A stretch of DNA of 64,000 nucleotides from Rhodoligotrophos defluvii (lineage in GTDB: Bacteria; Pseudomonadota; Alphaproteobacteria; Rhizobiales; Im1): the NCBI RefSeq assembly GCF_005281615.1, contig NZ_SZZM01000001.1, positions 1,105,001-1,169,000 on the forward strand. Reading direction: 5' to 3'. Position 1 is the stretch's first letter; each line of letters begins with the position of its first letter. The notes beneath the pieces are model-generated. The model ran no database searches and was not told the origin of the DNA. It worked only from the letters and a program-made list of their open reading frames with translations. Made by a program: the position numbers and the translations under genes. Positions 16,316 through 24,328 of the stretch are shown here, piece after piece.

Positions 16316-17512
16316 TCAATGGCTGCTGCCCGAAAAATCCTGCATGATTCGGCTCTCCGCCACCCGCACCCGGTTGATGGCGGCCGGCGTGTTGCGGCTG
16401 CGTCCCACGAACCGGGGCACGCCATCGGTGATCACCGCAGCCACTGCCGGTATGTCGCCGTTGCGGATCGCGCTGAGCGCGTCGGACTTCGACCCGCCCG
16501 CGCAGGCATCCAGAATGATCACGTCCGCATCGCGCCGTGGCGCCAGGATGCCGCTGTTCAATCCATAGATGCGGGCATTGTTGCCGGTGGCCGCGGCGAT
16601 GGCGATTTCAGGCTCCATATTCCCCAGCGCGCACAGGTGAGTGAGCGTGTAGAGCATGCCCAAAGGCATGATGCCGCTGCCGGTCGGTGTATCGGTCGCG
16701 ACCAGCAGGCGGTCGAGCCGGCCCTTGCGCGCAAGGAGGTCGGCGACCAGCAACGTCGTGCGCAGATTGCCGGCGGTGCAGACCTGGAGCGCAATCTCTG
16801 TCTCGTCCACCAGCACCGGAAAATCTTCATCCGGCATGGCCACCGGCCCCCCATTGACGTGGAAGGAGACATGGGGGTCCGCCGCCTTCACGTGCTTGGC
16901 CCAGATACCGGCAGAGCCCGGGATGGACGAGCCGCCCGTATGCATGGTCGTGATCATGCCGTGGCGCTTCGCCATCTGCACGTAAGGCGCATATTCGATG
17001 GGGTCGCTGAAGGCGCCGAACCCGGCCTTGGCCAGCTTTACGCCCTTGCGGGCAAGCTCGGCAAAATCCGCCTCTTCAAGGCCCGGTTCCAGGATCACCG
17101 AGCCGGCCAGCACACGCATCCCCCCAGGGCGAAAATGCTCGAAGCATTTCAGCGCTGCAACGGCCAGCGCCTTCACGCCCTCGCGGTCCTTCGGCCGTCC
17201 GGGCGTGTGAACCTCGGATGCGGTGATCGCGGTGGTGATGCCGCCATGGGTGTAGCTTTCGAGAAAGCCCACGGTGCGCTGACGCGGCGTGTAGTCGCCG
17301 AAGGTGATGTGCACGTGAGAGTCGATCAGCCCTGGCGCAGCGATGGCGCCATCCGCGTCGATCACCACGTCACACGCCTTCAACGCGCTGTCCGGGACGG
17401 AGCCCACGGCCTCGATCACGCCGCCATCCATCAAGATGGCGTCGCCCGCTATGGTCGGGGTTTCGAGATCACCGGAGACGATCCCGCCGAGATTGACGAT
17501 CGCGGTTCGCAT
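16316..17512 (-). CDS. Enamidase-like amidohydrolase
   Basis: 398 residues of the amidohydrolase superfamily. From memory it matches clostridial enamidase (6-oxo-1,4,5,6-tetrahydronicotinate hydrolase) along its length: SGDLETPTI, DSHVHITFGDYTPRQRT, TPGRPKD, MHTGGSSIPGS, HVNGGP, TDTPTGSGIMPLG, ATGNNARIYGLNSGILAP, NGDIPAV and RSRNTPAA. Metal ligands expected from the family are present: His66, His68, His191, His218, Asp274. The bridging position appears to be Lys162 (AKAGFG) where I recall Glu in enamidase. It should open a lactam or cyclic enamide. Encoded with an AA_synth-family protein in a leftward pair under a GntR-type operator. Confidence 0.85.
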   Translation of the reverse strand: MRTAIVNLGGIVSGDLETPTIAGDAILMDGGVIEAVGSVPDSALKACDVVIDADGAIAAPGLIDSHVHITFGDYTPRQRTVGFLESYTHGGITTAITASEVHTPGRPKDREGVKALAVAALKCFEHFRPGGMRVLAGSVILEPGLEEADFAELARKGVKLAKAGFGAFSDPIEYAPYVQMAKRHGMITTMHTGGSSIPGSAGIWAKHVKAADPHVSFHVNGGPVAMPDEDFPVLVDETEIALQVCTAGNLRTTLLVADLLARKGRLDRLLVATDTPTGSGIMPLGMLYTLTHLCALGNMEPEIAIAAATGNNARIYGLNSGILAPRRDADVIILDACAGGSKSDALSAIRNGDIPAVAAVITDGVPRFVGRSRNTPAAINRVRVAESRIMQDFSGSSH

Positions 17513-17539
17513 GGACCCAGGCTCCTTCCGAAGGCGCTG

Positions 17540-18118
17540 TCAGGATTGCCGCGTGCGGGCCATCACCTCCTCGTGGGTAAGGCCGCCGACCCGCGCATTC
17601 AACCGGCCGCGGCTCGCCACGCAGAAGATCACCGCGATCTCGTCGGGCAGCGGCGTGTCGGCCAGCGCAAGGGTCATTCCGTCATAGTGCGAGCGCACAT
17701 AGACGTCGTCCTTGTGGTTCATGGGAATGTCGATCGGCGTGCCTGGTGCCGCCACCTTGGTCATGGAAGAGATCCACGCCTTTCCGCCGCCGATTGCTGC
17801 CCGGAAAGGCTCCGCGAAAGCGGTGGTCAGAAGCGCGTTCCCATGCTCCTGCTCGCCGGCGAGGCCGACCAGACCGGCCTTGCCATAGCTCTGCACCTCG
17901 GCATCGCCCATCGCCGCGAGCGCACGTTTCGCCATCAGCTGCCCGAGCTCCACGCTTGCCTCGATCATCGGCTTGAGGTCTCGCACATATTGGCCGGCAT
18001 GAGGATTGGCGACCACGGCCACCACGGCCACCTTGCGGAGCGGATCGGCAGCGACTTGGCCGAAATCCTCCGTCTTGTCCTCGATGACCGTGAACTGGCG
18101 GCGTATGGTGAGTTGCAT
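17540..18118 (-). CDS. AA_synth-family protein (PF06684-like, function unknown)
   Basis: 192 residues. KVAVVAVVANPHAGQYVRDLKPMIEASVELGQLMAKRAL and GKAGLVGLAGEQEHGNALLTTAFAEPFRAAIGGGKAWISSMTKVAAPGTPIDIPMNHKDD are the hallmark of the 'amino acid synthesis' family, whose reaction is not established. Such genes often sit beside hydantoinase, racemase or amidohydrolase genes. I start at the ATG at 18118, with GAGG 9 bases upstream, rather than 18133 which has no ribosome site. First gene of the leftward pair with the enamidase-like protein. Confidence 0.8.
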   Translation of the reverse strand: MQLTIRRQFTVIEDKTEDFGQVAADPLRKVAVVAVVANPHAGQYVRDLKPMIEASVELGQLMAKRALAAMGDAEVQSYGKAGLVGLAGEQEHGNALLTTAFAEPFRAAIGGGKAWISSMTKVAAPGTPIDIPMNHKDDVYVRSHYDGMTLALADTPLPDEIAVIFCVASRGRLNARVGGLTHEEVMARTRQS

Positions 18119-18171
18119 CGGCGGCCTCGGCATAGCACAAGCTTGACAAACATGTGATCGGGTCTAAAGCA

Positions 18172-18182
18172 TTGTCAGACAA
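18172..18182. promoter_or_regulatory. GntR-type operator in the divergent promoter
   Basis: TTGTC-A-GACAA is a perfect palindrome, followed by a half-site TGTCAA at 18185-18190. It lies between the leftward AA_synth-enamidase pair and the rightward gene set that includes a GntR regulator, so it could control both. TTGACA at 18143-18148 is a possible -35 for the rightward promoter, though no good -10 is visible. Confidence 0.55.
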
Positions 18183-18211
18183 TCTGTCAATATTGCCGAT
18201 GGTAGGGTGCG

Positions 18212-18895
18212 ATGGCTGACGAGACGCTGAAAGGGCGCGCGGTCCTGTTTTCTGAAATGACGCCCGGTGCGTCCTTCCTGCAGCAGTTCAACGACTGGTA
18301 TGACCGCGAGCACATCCCGGTCCGGATGAAGTGCCCTGGCTTCGTCAGCGCTCAGCGATACAAAGCGCGCGACGGAGAAGGCTATCTCGCCATCTACGAG
18401 CTCGATGATGCAGGCGCGCTGTCCACCCCCGAATATCAAGACGTGAAGAACAAGCCGTCGGACGAGACGCGATGGATGCTGGCCAATGTCACCGGCTTCA
18501 CCCGCTACCTCGCCGCCGAGACCAGCACGCGTCTCCGGCAGGACACGGCCGTTGACGCGGGCTTGGCGGCACCGGTCATTCATTCCGTGTGGTTTCAGGT
18601 CCCCGAGAGCGACGGCCCGGAGTTCGACGACTGGTACGAGACCGAGCATATTCCCATGCTCATGAAGTCGCCCGATTGGCTCATGGTGCGCCGCCTGCGG
18701 GTGCTGGACGGCGTGCCCGATCCGTTCACCCACCTTTCGATCCATTATCTCGCCCGAGAGGAAGCGTTGAACTCGCCCGAGCGCCAGGCCGCAAGATCCA
18801 CCCCATGGCGGGCACGGCTGGCCGAGCGCGCGTGGTTCAAGCCGAGCTATGCCGTGTTCCGGCGCCACGGTGGACGGCAAAATGGCAGAAGCTGA
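18212..18895 (+). CDS. Tandem dimeric alpha/beta-barrel (ferredoxin-like) protein, function unknown
   Basis: 227 residues made of two related halves. Half one has FNDWYDREHIPVRMKCPGF (about 27-45) and half two FDDWYETEHIPMLMKSPDW (about 141-159): the same D-WY--EHIP--MK-P signature twice. Single-domain proteins of this sort fold as dimeric alpha/beta barrels (EthD/DUF4286-like) and several are small catabolic enzymes; duplication would give a barrel in one chain. The start of the GntR gene overlaps its end by 14 bases. A catalytic role on the island's substrate is possible but unproven. Confidence 0.7.
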   Translation: MADETLKGRAVLFSEMTPGASFLQQFNDWYDREHIPVRMKCPGFVSAQRYKARDGEGYLAIYELDDAGALSTPEYQDVKNKPSDETRWMLANVTGFTRYLAAETSTRLRQDTAVDAGLAAPVIHSVWFQVPESDGPEFDDWYETEHIPMLMKSPDWLMVRRLRVLDGVPDPFTHLSIHYLAREEALNSPERQAARSTPWRARLAERAWFKPSYAVFRRHGGRQNGRS

Positions 18896-19583
18896 CGGCC
18901 AGCGCCTGGATCTGCGGATCCAGCCGACTTCGGTCCAGAAACAGACGGTCGAGCGGCTGCGCGACGCCATCGTGGCCGGGATCTTCAAGCCAGGCGATCG
19001 GCTGGTGGAATCGCAGCTCTGCAGCATGCTCGGCGTGAGCCGCGCTTCCCTGCGCGAGGCGCTGCGCAGCCTCGAGGCAGAGCGGCTGATCGCCTTCCTG
19101 CCGAACCGCGGCACGCTGATACCGGTGCTGTCCTGGCAGGAAGCGCACGAGATCTATCATGTCCGCGCCATTTTGGAGGGAGAGGCCGCGGCCCTGTGCG
19201 CCGAACGGGCAAGCCCAAAGGATCTCGCCGAGATGACCGAGGCCCTGCAAGGCTTCGCCGCGGCGGTGGAGGAAGGCGACAGCGCCGGCCTGCTCAAGGA
19301 GACCGCGCGGTTCTACGAGGTCATTCTCGCGCGCTGCGGAAACGCCGTTATCGCCGAGATTTTGCAAGGCCTTAATGCCCGCATCAGCTTCCTGCGCAAC
19401 CGCTCGATGTCGCGCCCGGGCAGGGCCAGGTTCAGCCTCGCGGAAATGCAGGCGATACTGAACGCCATCGAGCGGAAGGACAAGGAAGGTGCCCGCCAAG
19501 CGGCCGTCACGCATGTCGAGAAGGCATCCGATGCGGCCCGGCAGACATATTCCGAATCCGGCGAATTGCGGGACGGGGGCTGA
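18882..19583 (+). CDS. GntR-family regulator, FCD (FadR) subfamily
   Basis: 233 residues. The winged helix (about 14-80) has VERLRDAIVAGIFKPGDRLVESQLCSMLGVSRASLREALRSLEAERLI; the FCD domain follows with the usual EARLL-like helix (HVRAILEGEAAALCAERA) and conserved C-terminal histidine in AVTHVEKA. The ATG at 18882 lies inside the upstream gene end, giving translational coupling. It is the best candidate to bind the TTGTC-N-GACAA sites at 12002 and 18172. Confidence 0.92.
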   Translation: MAEADGQRLDLRIQPTSVQKQTVERLRDAIVAGIFKPGDRLVESQLCSMLGVSRASLREALRSLEAERLIAFLPNRGTLIPVLSWQEAHEIYHVRAILEGEAAALCAERASPKDLAEMTEALQGFAAAVEEGDSAGLLKETARFYEVILARCGNAVIAEILQGLNARISFLRNRSMSRPGRARFSLAEMQAILNAIERKDKEGARQAAVTHVEKASDAARQTYSESGELRDGG

Positions 19584-19591
19584 TCTCCTGA

Positions 19592-20542
19592 ATGCGCGCA
19601 ATGCAGCAGAACGGCCTTGCGGCCACTCAGGACAACAACCGGCGCGGCATCCTGCTGATGATGCTGGCCGTGCTCGGCCTCATCGTGAACGACACCCTCA
19701 TGAAGCTGGCGTGCGAAGAGCTGCCCGTCGGCCAGGCCATCTTCCTGCGCGGTCTCATTTTGATCCCCGTGCTCGCCGCTGCGGCCTGGCAAACCGGCGC
19801 GCTCCATCACATACGCGTTGCGCTCCAGCCTGCCGTTGCCCTGCGCACCTTTGGCGAGGTGGTGTCGACCGCGCTCTTCACCAGCGCGCTCGCCCGCCTG
19901 CCGATAGCCAATGCCACGGCCATTCTCCAGCTTGTCCCGATCCTGTCCATAGCCGGTGCCGCGCTGATCCTTGGCGAGAAGGTCGGCGTGCGGCGCTGGA
20001 CCGCTGTGATGGTCGGCTTTGCCAGCGTGCTGCTGATCATCCGTCCCGGTCTTGAGGGCTTCAATGCCTGGTCCTTCGTGGTCGTCTTGGCCGCCTTGTT
20101 CGTGACCTTGCGAGACTTGTCCTCGCGGCGCCTCCCGCCGGGTACGTCTTCGGTGTTCGTGTCGCTGGTTGCGGCGGTCGGCGTAACCCTGCTGTCCCTG
20201 GGGATGGCCTGCTTCGAGGACTGGCGGCCGGTCAGCGGCCGCAGCGCCACCTATGCCTTGTGCGCGGGCTTCGTTGCGGCGGGCGCCTACTTCACCATCA
20301 TAAGTGCCATGCGCGCCGGCGAGGTCGCCGTAGTGTCGCCGTTCCGCTACACCATCATCCTCTGGGCCATCCTTATCCAGATCGTCGTCTTCGGCAGCAC
20401 GCCCGATCTTCCGACCTTCATCGGCGCCCCGGTTCTGGTCGCCACCGGCATCTATTGCTTCCTGCACGAGGGCCGGCGCCGAAGCTGGGCGAGACGTCAG
20501 ATATCGGGAGTACCGGACCAGTCGACTGGCCCATCCACATAG
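19592..20542 (+). CDS. DMT-superfamily (EamA) transporter
   Basis: 316 residues with about ten hydrophobic helices and two EamA repeats: repeat one starts RGILLMMLAVLGLIVNDTLMKL, repeat two near AWSFVVVLAALFVTLRDLSSRRLP. It probably exports or imports a metabolite across the inner membrane. It lies 8 bases after the GntR stop, completing the rightward set. Its last 46 bases overlap the 3' end of the convergent aldolase gene. A second ATG at 19601 is an alternative start. Confidence 0.88.
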   Translation: MRAMQQNGLAATQDNNRRGILLMMLAVLGLIVNDTLMKLACEELPVGQAIFLRGLILIPVLAAAAWQTGALHHIRVALQPAVALRTFGEVVSTALFTSALARLPIANATAILQLVPILSIAGAALILGEKVGVRRWTAVMVGFASVLLIIRPGLEGFNAWSFVVVLAALFVTLRDLSSRRLPPGTSSVFVSLVAAVGVTLLSLGMACFEDWRPVSGRSATYALCAGFVAAGAYFTIISAMRAGEVAVVSPFRYTIILWAILIQIVVFGSTPDLPTFIGAPVLVATGIYCFLHEGRRRSWARRQISGVPDQSTGPST

Positions 20543-21207
20543 CGCAGGCCACGCTCGGCCAGCTTGTGCCGCAAGCCGAACACGTCCATGGTCACCTCGC
20601 CGGCCTCGAGCCTCGCCCGTATGTCTTCCTCGGTCCTGACCCGCGCCTCGGCGGCGGCAAGTACTGTCTCGCCCTGCCTGCGCGGCACGACCACCACGCC
20701 GTCGTCATCGGCCACCACGATGTCGCCGGGCACCACATGCACACCGGCGCACACGATCGGCACATTCGCGCTGACCACCTGCTCCTTCACGGTTCCCTGT
20801 GCCGAAACCGTGCGCGCCCAAACGGGAAATCCCATCGACCTGATCTCGGCCAAGTCGCGGATCCCCGTGTCCAAGACCGCCCCTCGGGCCCCTCGCACCT
20901 TGCAGGCGGTGGCGAGGAGGTCGCCTATATAGGCGTCGCTGCAGTCGGACAGCGGCGCAACCACCAGGATGTCGCCGGGTTTAAGCAGCTCCAGTGCCAC
21001 ATGCAGCATCGCATTATCACCCGGCGGGCAAAGGGCCGTCACCGCCGAGCCGGCCACACGCGCCCCGCCCTGCATGGGACGAATGCGCGGGTGCATCAGC
21101 CCGCGCCTGCCCTGGGCTTCCAGAACGGTCGCAACCCCCAGCCGCGCCAAGGCGTCGACGACCTCCGCAGGTGCCCTCTCAATATTGCGGATTACAACGC
21201 CTTTCAT
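20497..21207 (-). CDS. ligK: 4-carboxy-4-hydroxy-2-oxoadipate aldolase / oxaloacetate decarboxylase-like (RraA family)
   Basis: 236 residues. The full sequence follows the LigK/GalC branch of the RraA family: VIRNIERAPAEVVDALARLGVATVLEAQGRRGLM, GSAVTALCPPGDNAMLHVALE, GDLLATACKVRGARG (substrate and metal loop) and the catalytic GIRD (Arg117-Asp118). Such enzymes split 4-carboxy-4-hydroxy-2-oxoadipate or 4-hydroxy-4-methyl-2-oxoglutarate to pyruvate and oxaloacetate or pyruvate with Mg2+. GAGGAGT precedes the ATG at 21207; the longer frame to 21288 lacks a site. It ends the leftward tct operon, suggesting an aromatic or tricarboxylate ring-cleavage route. Confidence 0.82.
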   Translation of the reverse strand: MKGVVIRNIERAPAEVVDALARLGVATVLEAQGRRGLMHPRIRPMQGGARVAGSAVTALCPPGDNAMLHVALELLKPGDILVVAPLSDCSDAYIGDLLATACKVRGARGAVLDTGIRDLAEIRSMGFPVWARTVSAQGTVKEQVVSANVPIVCAGVHVVPGDIVVADDDGVVVVPRRQGETVLAAAEARVRTEEDIRARLEAGEVTMDVFGLRHKLAERGLRYVDGPVDWSGTPDI

Positions 21208-21227
21208 TCCACACTCCTCGGCATGTA

Positions 21228-22742
21228 TTAAAGAGTTCCTTCGGCTGGTCGCTTCTGCCGCCCGCGCAGCGCCGACACCAGCGCCCAAATGATTGCCACT
21301 AGCGAAAGCCCAAGCAGTCCCGCACTGACTGGCCGGGTCACGAAAACGGAAAGATCGCCGCCGCTGAGGAGCAGCGATCGGCGGAAGTTCTCCTCTAGCA
21401 TTGGCCCCAGAATGTAGCCGAGGAGAATCGGCGCGGCCTCGAAGCCGATGAGCACCATGACATAGCCAGCCAGTCCGATGACGGCCACCGACAGCACATC
21501 CACATACGAGTAGGTGATCGAGTAGACCCCCACGCCAATGAATGCCACCACGGCAGGGAAAAGATACTGATAGGGAATGGCGAGGATCCTCACCCAGATG
21601 CCGATAAGCGGGATATTGAGGATCAGCAGCAGCACATTGCCAATGAAGAAGCTGCCGACCAATCCCCAGAACAGCTCCGGGTTCTCCGTGATCACGCGCG
21701 GACCGGGCTGAATGCCGTGGATCAGCAGCGCACCAAGCATCAGTGCCATGACCGCGTCGCCCGGAATGCCGAGTGTAAGCGTCGGTATGAAGGCCGCCTG
21801 TGCCGTGGCATTGTTGGCGCTTTCAGGCGCTGCGACGCCTTCGATCGCGCCGTGCCCGAAACGCTCGGGTGTTCTCGACACGCGCTTCTCGAACGCATAG
21901 GCCATGAACGATGCCATCGACCCGCCACCGGCCCCCGGCAAGATCCCGACGGCCGTACCTACAGCGGAGCCACGTAGAGTGGGGACTATGCTCTGTCGGA
22001 GGTCCTTGCGGGTCGGCATCAGGCTACGCAGCGTGATCTTGTCCTGTCGTGCGGCATGATCGTTCTTTTTTCCGGCGCTGCTGATCACTTCGGTCAGACC
22101 GAACAGCGCCATAGCGAGCGCGACGAGGCTTATGCCATCGAACAGTTGGGGAATGCCGAAGGTGAACCGCATCGTCCCGGTATTCACATCGGTGCCGACC
22201 AGGCCCAAGATTAGACCGATCACCACCGAGGCAGCGCCCATGAGCGGATTCCCCTGACAAAGGGTGGCGGTGGCCACCAGCCCCAGCACCATCATCGCGA
22301 AGTAGTCAGCCGAGGCGAAGGTGAGCGCAACTTCTGCAAGAGGTGGCGCGAGGGCGATCAGAACGGCGATCGCCAGCACGCCGCCAATGAAGGACGCGAT
22401 GGTGGTGATGAACAGCGCCACACCCGCTCTGCCCTGACGCGCCATTGGATAGCCATCGAGACAAGTGACCGCGGTAGAGGCGGTGCCTGGAAGCCGCAAC
22501 AGGATCGATGCGATCGAGCCGCCGTATTGCGCGCCATAATAGATGCCGGCCAGCATCACCAGCGCCGCGGTCGGGGGTACGTGAAAGGTCATCGGCATCA
22601 GCATAGTGATCGCCGCGAGATGGCCGATCCCCGGCAGCACGCCCACTACCATGCCTAGCGTGACGCCCAAGAGGCAATACAGCAAGTTTTCAACTGCAAG
22701 CGCCGCAACGAAGGCCAATTGGATATTGTCCAGAAACGTCAT
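21228..22742 (-). CDS. tctA: Tripartite tricarboxylate transporter large membrane subunit (TctA family)
   Basis: 504 residues, very hydrophobic. Family motifs are GVLPGIGHLAAITMLMPMTF near the N-terminus, YYGAQYGGSIASILLRLPGTASTAVTCLDGYPMARQGRAG, and GILPGAGGGSMASFMAYAFEKR with HGAIEGVAAPESANNA in the second half. The start at 22742 overlaps the tctB stop by one base (TAATG). Forms the transport pore with TctB. Confidence 0.96.
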   Translation of the reverse strand: MTFLDNIQLAFVAALAVENLLYCLLGVTLGMVVGVLPGIGHLAAITMLMPMTFHVPPTAALVMLAGIYYGAQYGGSIASILLRLPGTASTAVTCLDGYPMARQGRAGVALFITTIASFIGGVLAIAVLIALAPPLAEVALTFASADYFAMMVLGLVATATLCQGNPLMGAASVVIGLILGLVGTDVNTGTMRFTFGIPQLFDGISLVALAMALFGLTEVISSAGKKNDHAARQDKITLRSLMPTRKDLRQSIVPTLRGSAVGTAVGILPGAGGGSMASFMAYAFEKRVSRTPERFGHGAIEGVAAPESANNATAQAAFIPTLTLGIPGDAVMALMLGALLIHGIQPGPRVITENPELFWGLVGSFFIGNVLLLILNIPLIGIWVRILAIPYQYLFPAVVAFIGVGVYSITYSYVDVLSVAVIGLAGYVMVLIGFEAAPILLGYILGPMLEENFRRSLLLSGGDLSVFVTRPVSAGLLGLSLVAIIWALVSALRGRQKRPAEGTL

Positions 22743-23194
22743 TACGCCCCCCACCGGACCGCCGCCAGCGGAATTTGGAGGACCAGCACGAACAGCACGT
22801 AGGTGAGCGCCATCAGCCCCAAGGCGAGCAGGAGCGTACCGATCTTGCTGCTATTCGGATCCGCCAGGCTGGCGATGACGGTCGTCAAGGCAACGGCCGG
22901 CAGCATGCCGAAACGATCAATGGTCAAGGCGAAGGCAGCGAGTGCGCCGGGAATGGCGATGTACGGACGGAGATTGAGGCTGATGCCCGTGTCCTCGCCC
23001 ATCGCGAGAAAGGCCTGGCCCAATAGGGCCAAGCCGATCAACAGGAGCAACCCGCCAAGCGCGGCGGGAAACAACCCCGCCCCAACCTCGCCCAAAGTGC
23101 CGATGGAATATCCCGCTCCATGCCAGGCCACGAAGGCGCCGAGCAGGACGCAGATGAACCCGGCCAGCAGAGTCTTCCTGGTTAGTGTGAGCAT
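22742..23194 (-). CDS. tctB: Tripartite tricarboxylate transporter small membrane subunit (TctB family)
   Basis: 150 residues with four hydrophobic helices, e.g. TLLAGFICVLLGAFVAWHG, GLFPAALGGLLLLIGLALLGQ and IGTLLLALGLMALTYVLFVLVLQIPL; the GLFPAALG segment is typical. GGGAG precedes the ATG at 23194. Sits between tctC and tctA. Confidence 0.92.
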   Translation of the reverse strand: MLTLTRKTLLAGFICVLLGAFVAWHGAGYSIGTLGEVGAGLFPAALGGLLLLIGLALLGQAFLAMGEDTGISLNLRPYIAIPGALAAFALTIDRFGMLPAVALTTVIASLADPNSSKIGTLLLALGLMALTYVLFVLVLQIPLAAVRWGA

Positions 23195-23220
23195 CGATCG
23201 CGCTCCCACGCCGAACCGCC

Positions 23221-23250
23221 AGGGCCGGCCGCGCAGCGCGGCGCATCCCT
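23221..23250 (-). promoter_or_regulatory. Intra-operon stem-loop between tctC and tctB
   Basis: AGGG...CCCT ends enclose a 7-bp inverted repeat GCCGCGC-A-GCGCGGC in the 102-base gap. No T-tract follows on the minus strand, so it is more likely an mRNA-stability or attenuation hairpin that favours the binding protein over the membrane subunits than a full terminator. Confidence 0.4.
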
Positions 23251-23296
23251 GGTCAGCACGATGGAACGGTGCCGCGGCGCGGCGCCGCCTGCAATA

Positions 23297-24259
23297 TCAA
23301 TTGGCCTTGATATCGGCTTCCCTGACAATCCGTCCGAACTGCTCGCGCTCGCTTTCCAGCCGCTGCGCGAACTCGGCCGATGTGCTCGGAATGACCGATG
23401 CCCCGCCAGCCGCGAATTGCTTCTGCACCTCCGGCTTCGCCAACACCGTAGCGATGTCCCGCTGGATTTTCTGCACGATCCCGTCCGGCGTTCCGGCCGG
23501 CGCGAATATGCCAGCCCATTGAGTGGTGGCCACCTTCGGTATACCGCTCTCGGTGAGCGTGGGCAGGTCCGGTGCGGCATCCACGCGCTTTTCGCTGGTG
23601 ACGGCAAGAATCTTGATCTTGCCGCTCTCGACGTAGGGCCGCACGGAGGAATAGGCGAGCACGCCCACCGGAACCTCGCCGCCAGCGAGAGCAGTGGCCG
23701 CCGGCGCTCCACCCCGGTAGCCGATGTGGCGCAGCTTCAGCCCGGCCTCCAAGGCCATCCACTCACCGGTCAGGTGGTTCAGCGTTCCATTTGCCGGAGA
23801 AGCGTAGTTGATCTGCTCCGCCTTGGCCTTCGCGAGGAAGTCCTCCATCGAGTCGATCCCCGAATCCGCATTCGCCGCCACCACGATCGGCGTGTCGCTG
23901 ATCAGGGTAATCGGAACAAAGTCCTTCTGCATGTCATAGGGGATCTCGGTAAAGAGCAGTCCATTGATCACGCTCACGCCGGCTTCGGCGGCAAGCAGGG
24001 TATATCCGTCGGGTTTTGCCCGCTTGGCCGCCGTGGCCGCGATGAAGCCGTTCCCCCCGGTTCTGTTCTCGACGATGACCTGTTGGCCCCACATTTGCGA
24101 GAGTTGCTCGCCGACGATGCGGGCCGCGATATCGACAATCCCGCCCGGTGCGAAGGGAACCAGGATGGTAACATTTCTGGTCGGATAGCTCTCCTGCGCT
24201 GCAGCGCCGGTAACGGTCGTCATCACCGCCAGTAGTGCCGATGCAATCAGCTTCTTCAT
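23297..24259 (-). CDS. tctC: Tripartite tricarboxylate transporter periplasmic binding protein (TctC/Bug family)
   Basis: 320 residues with a Sec signal (MKKLIASALLAVMTTVTGAAA, cleavage about residue 21). The Bug-family core is clear: YPTRNVTILVPFAPGGIVDIAARIVGEQLS, QVIVENRTGGNG and VGVLAYSSVRPYVESGKIKILAV. It captures an organic acid for TctAB. Gene order tctC-tctB-tctA-ligK on the minus strand links uptake with the downstream aldolase. Confidence 0.95.
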   Translation of the reverse strand: MKKLIASALLAVMTTVTGAAAQESYPTRNVTILVPFAPGGIVDIAARIVGEQLSQMWGQQVIVENRTGGNGFIAATAAKRAKPDGYTLLAAEAGVSVINGLLFTEIPYDMQKDFVPITLISDTPIVVAANADSGIDSMEDFLAKAKAEQINYASPANGTLNHLTGEWMALEAGLKLRHIGYRGGAPAATALAGGEVPVGVLAYSSVRPYVESGKIKILAVTSEKRVDAAPDLPTLTESGIPKVATTQWAGIFAPAGTPDGIVQKIQRDIATVLAKPEVQKQFAAGGASVIPSTSAEFAQRLESEREQFGRIVREADIKAN

Positions 24260-24328
24260 GCGCCCTCTCCTTGTGCGGTTGTTCCCTCGTTTATTGTTGT
24301 TGTTGCAGTGGCGAGGCGGGTGCTTGCG

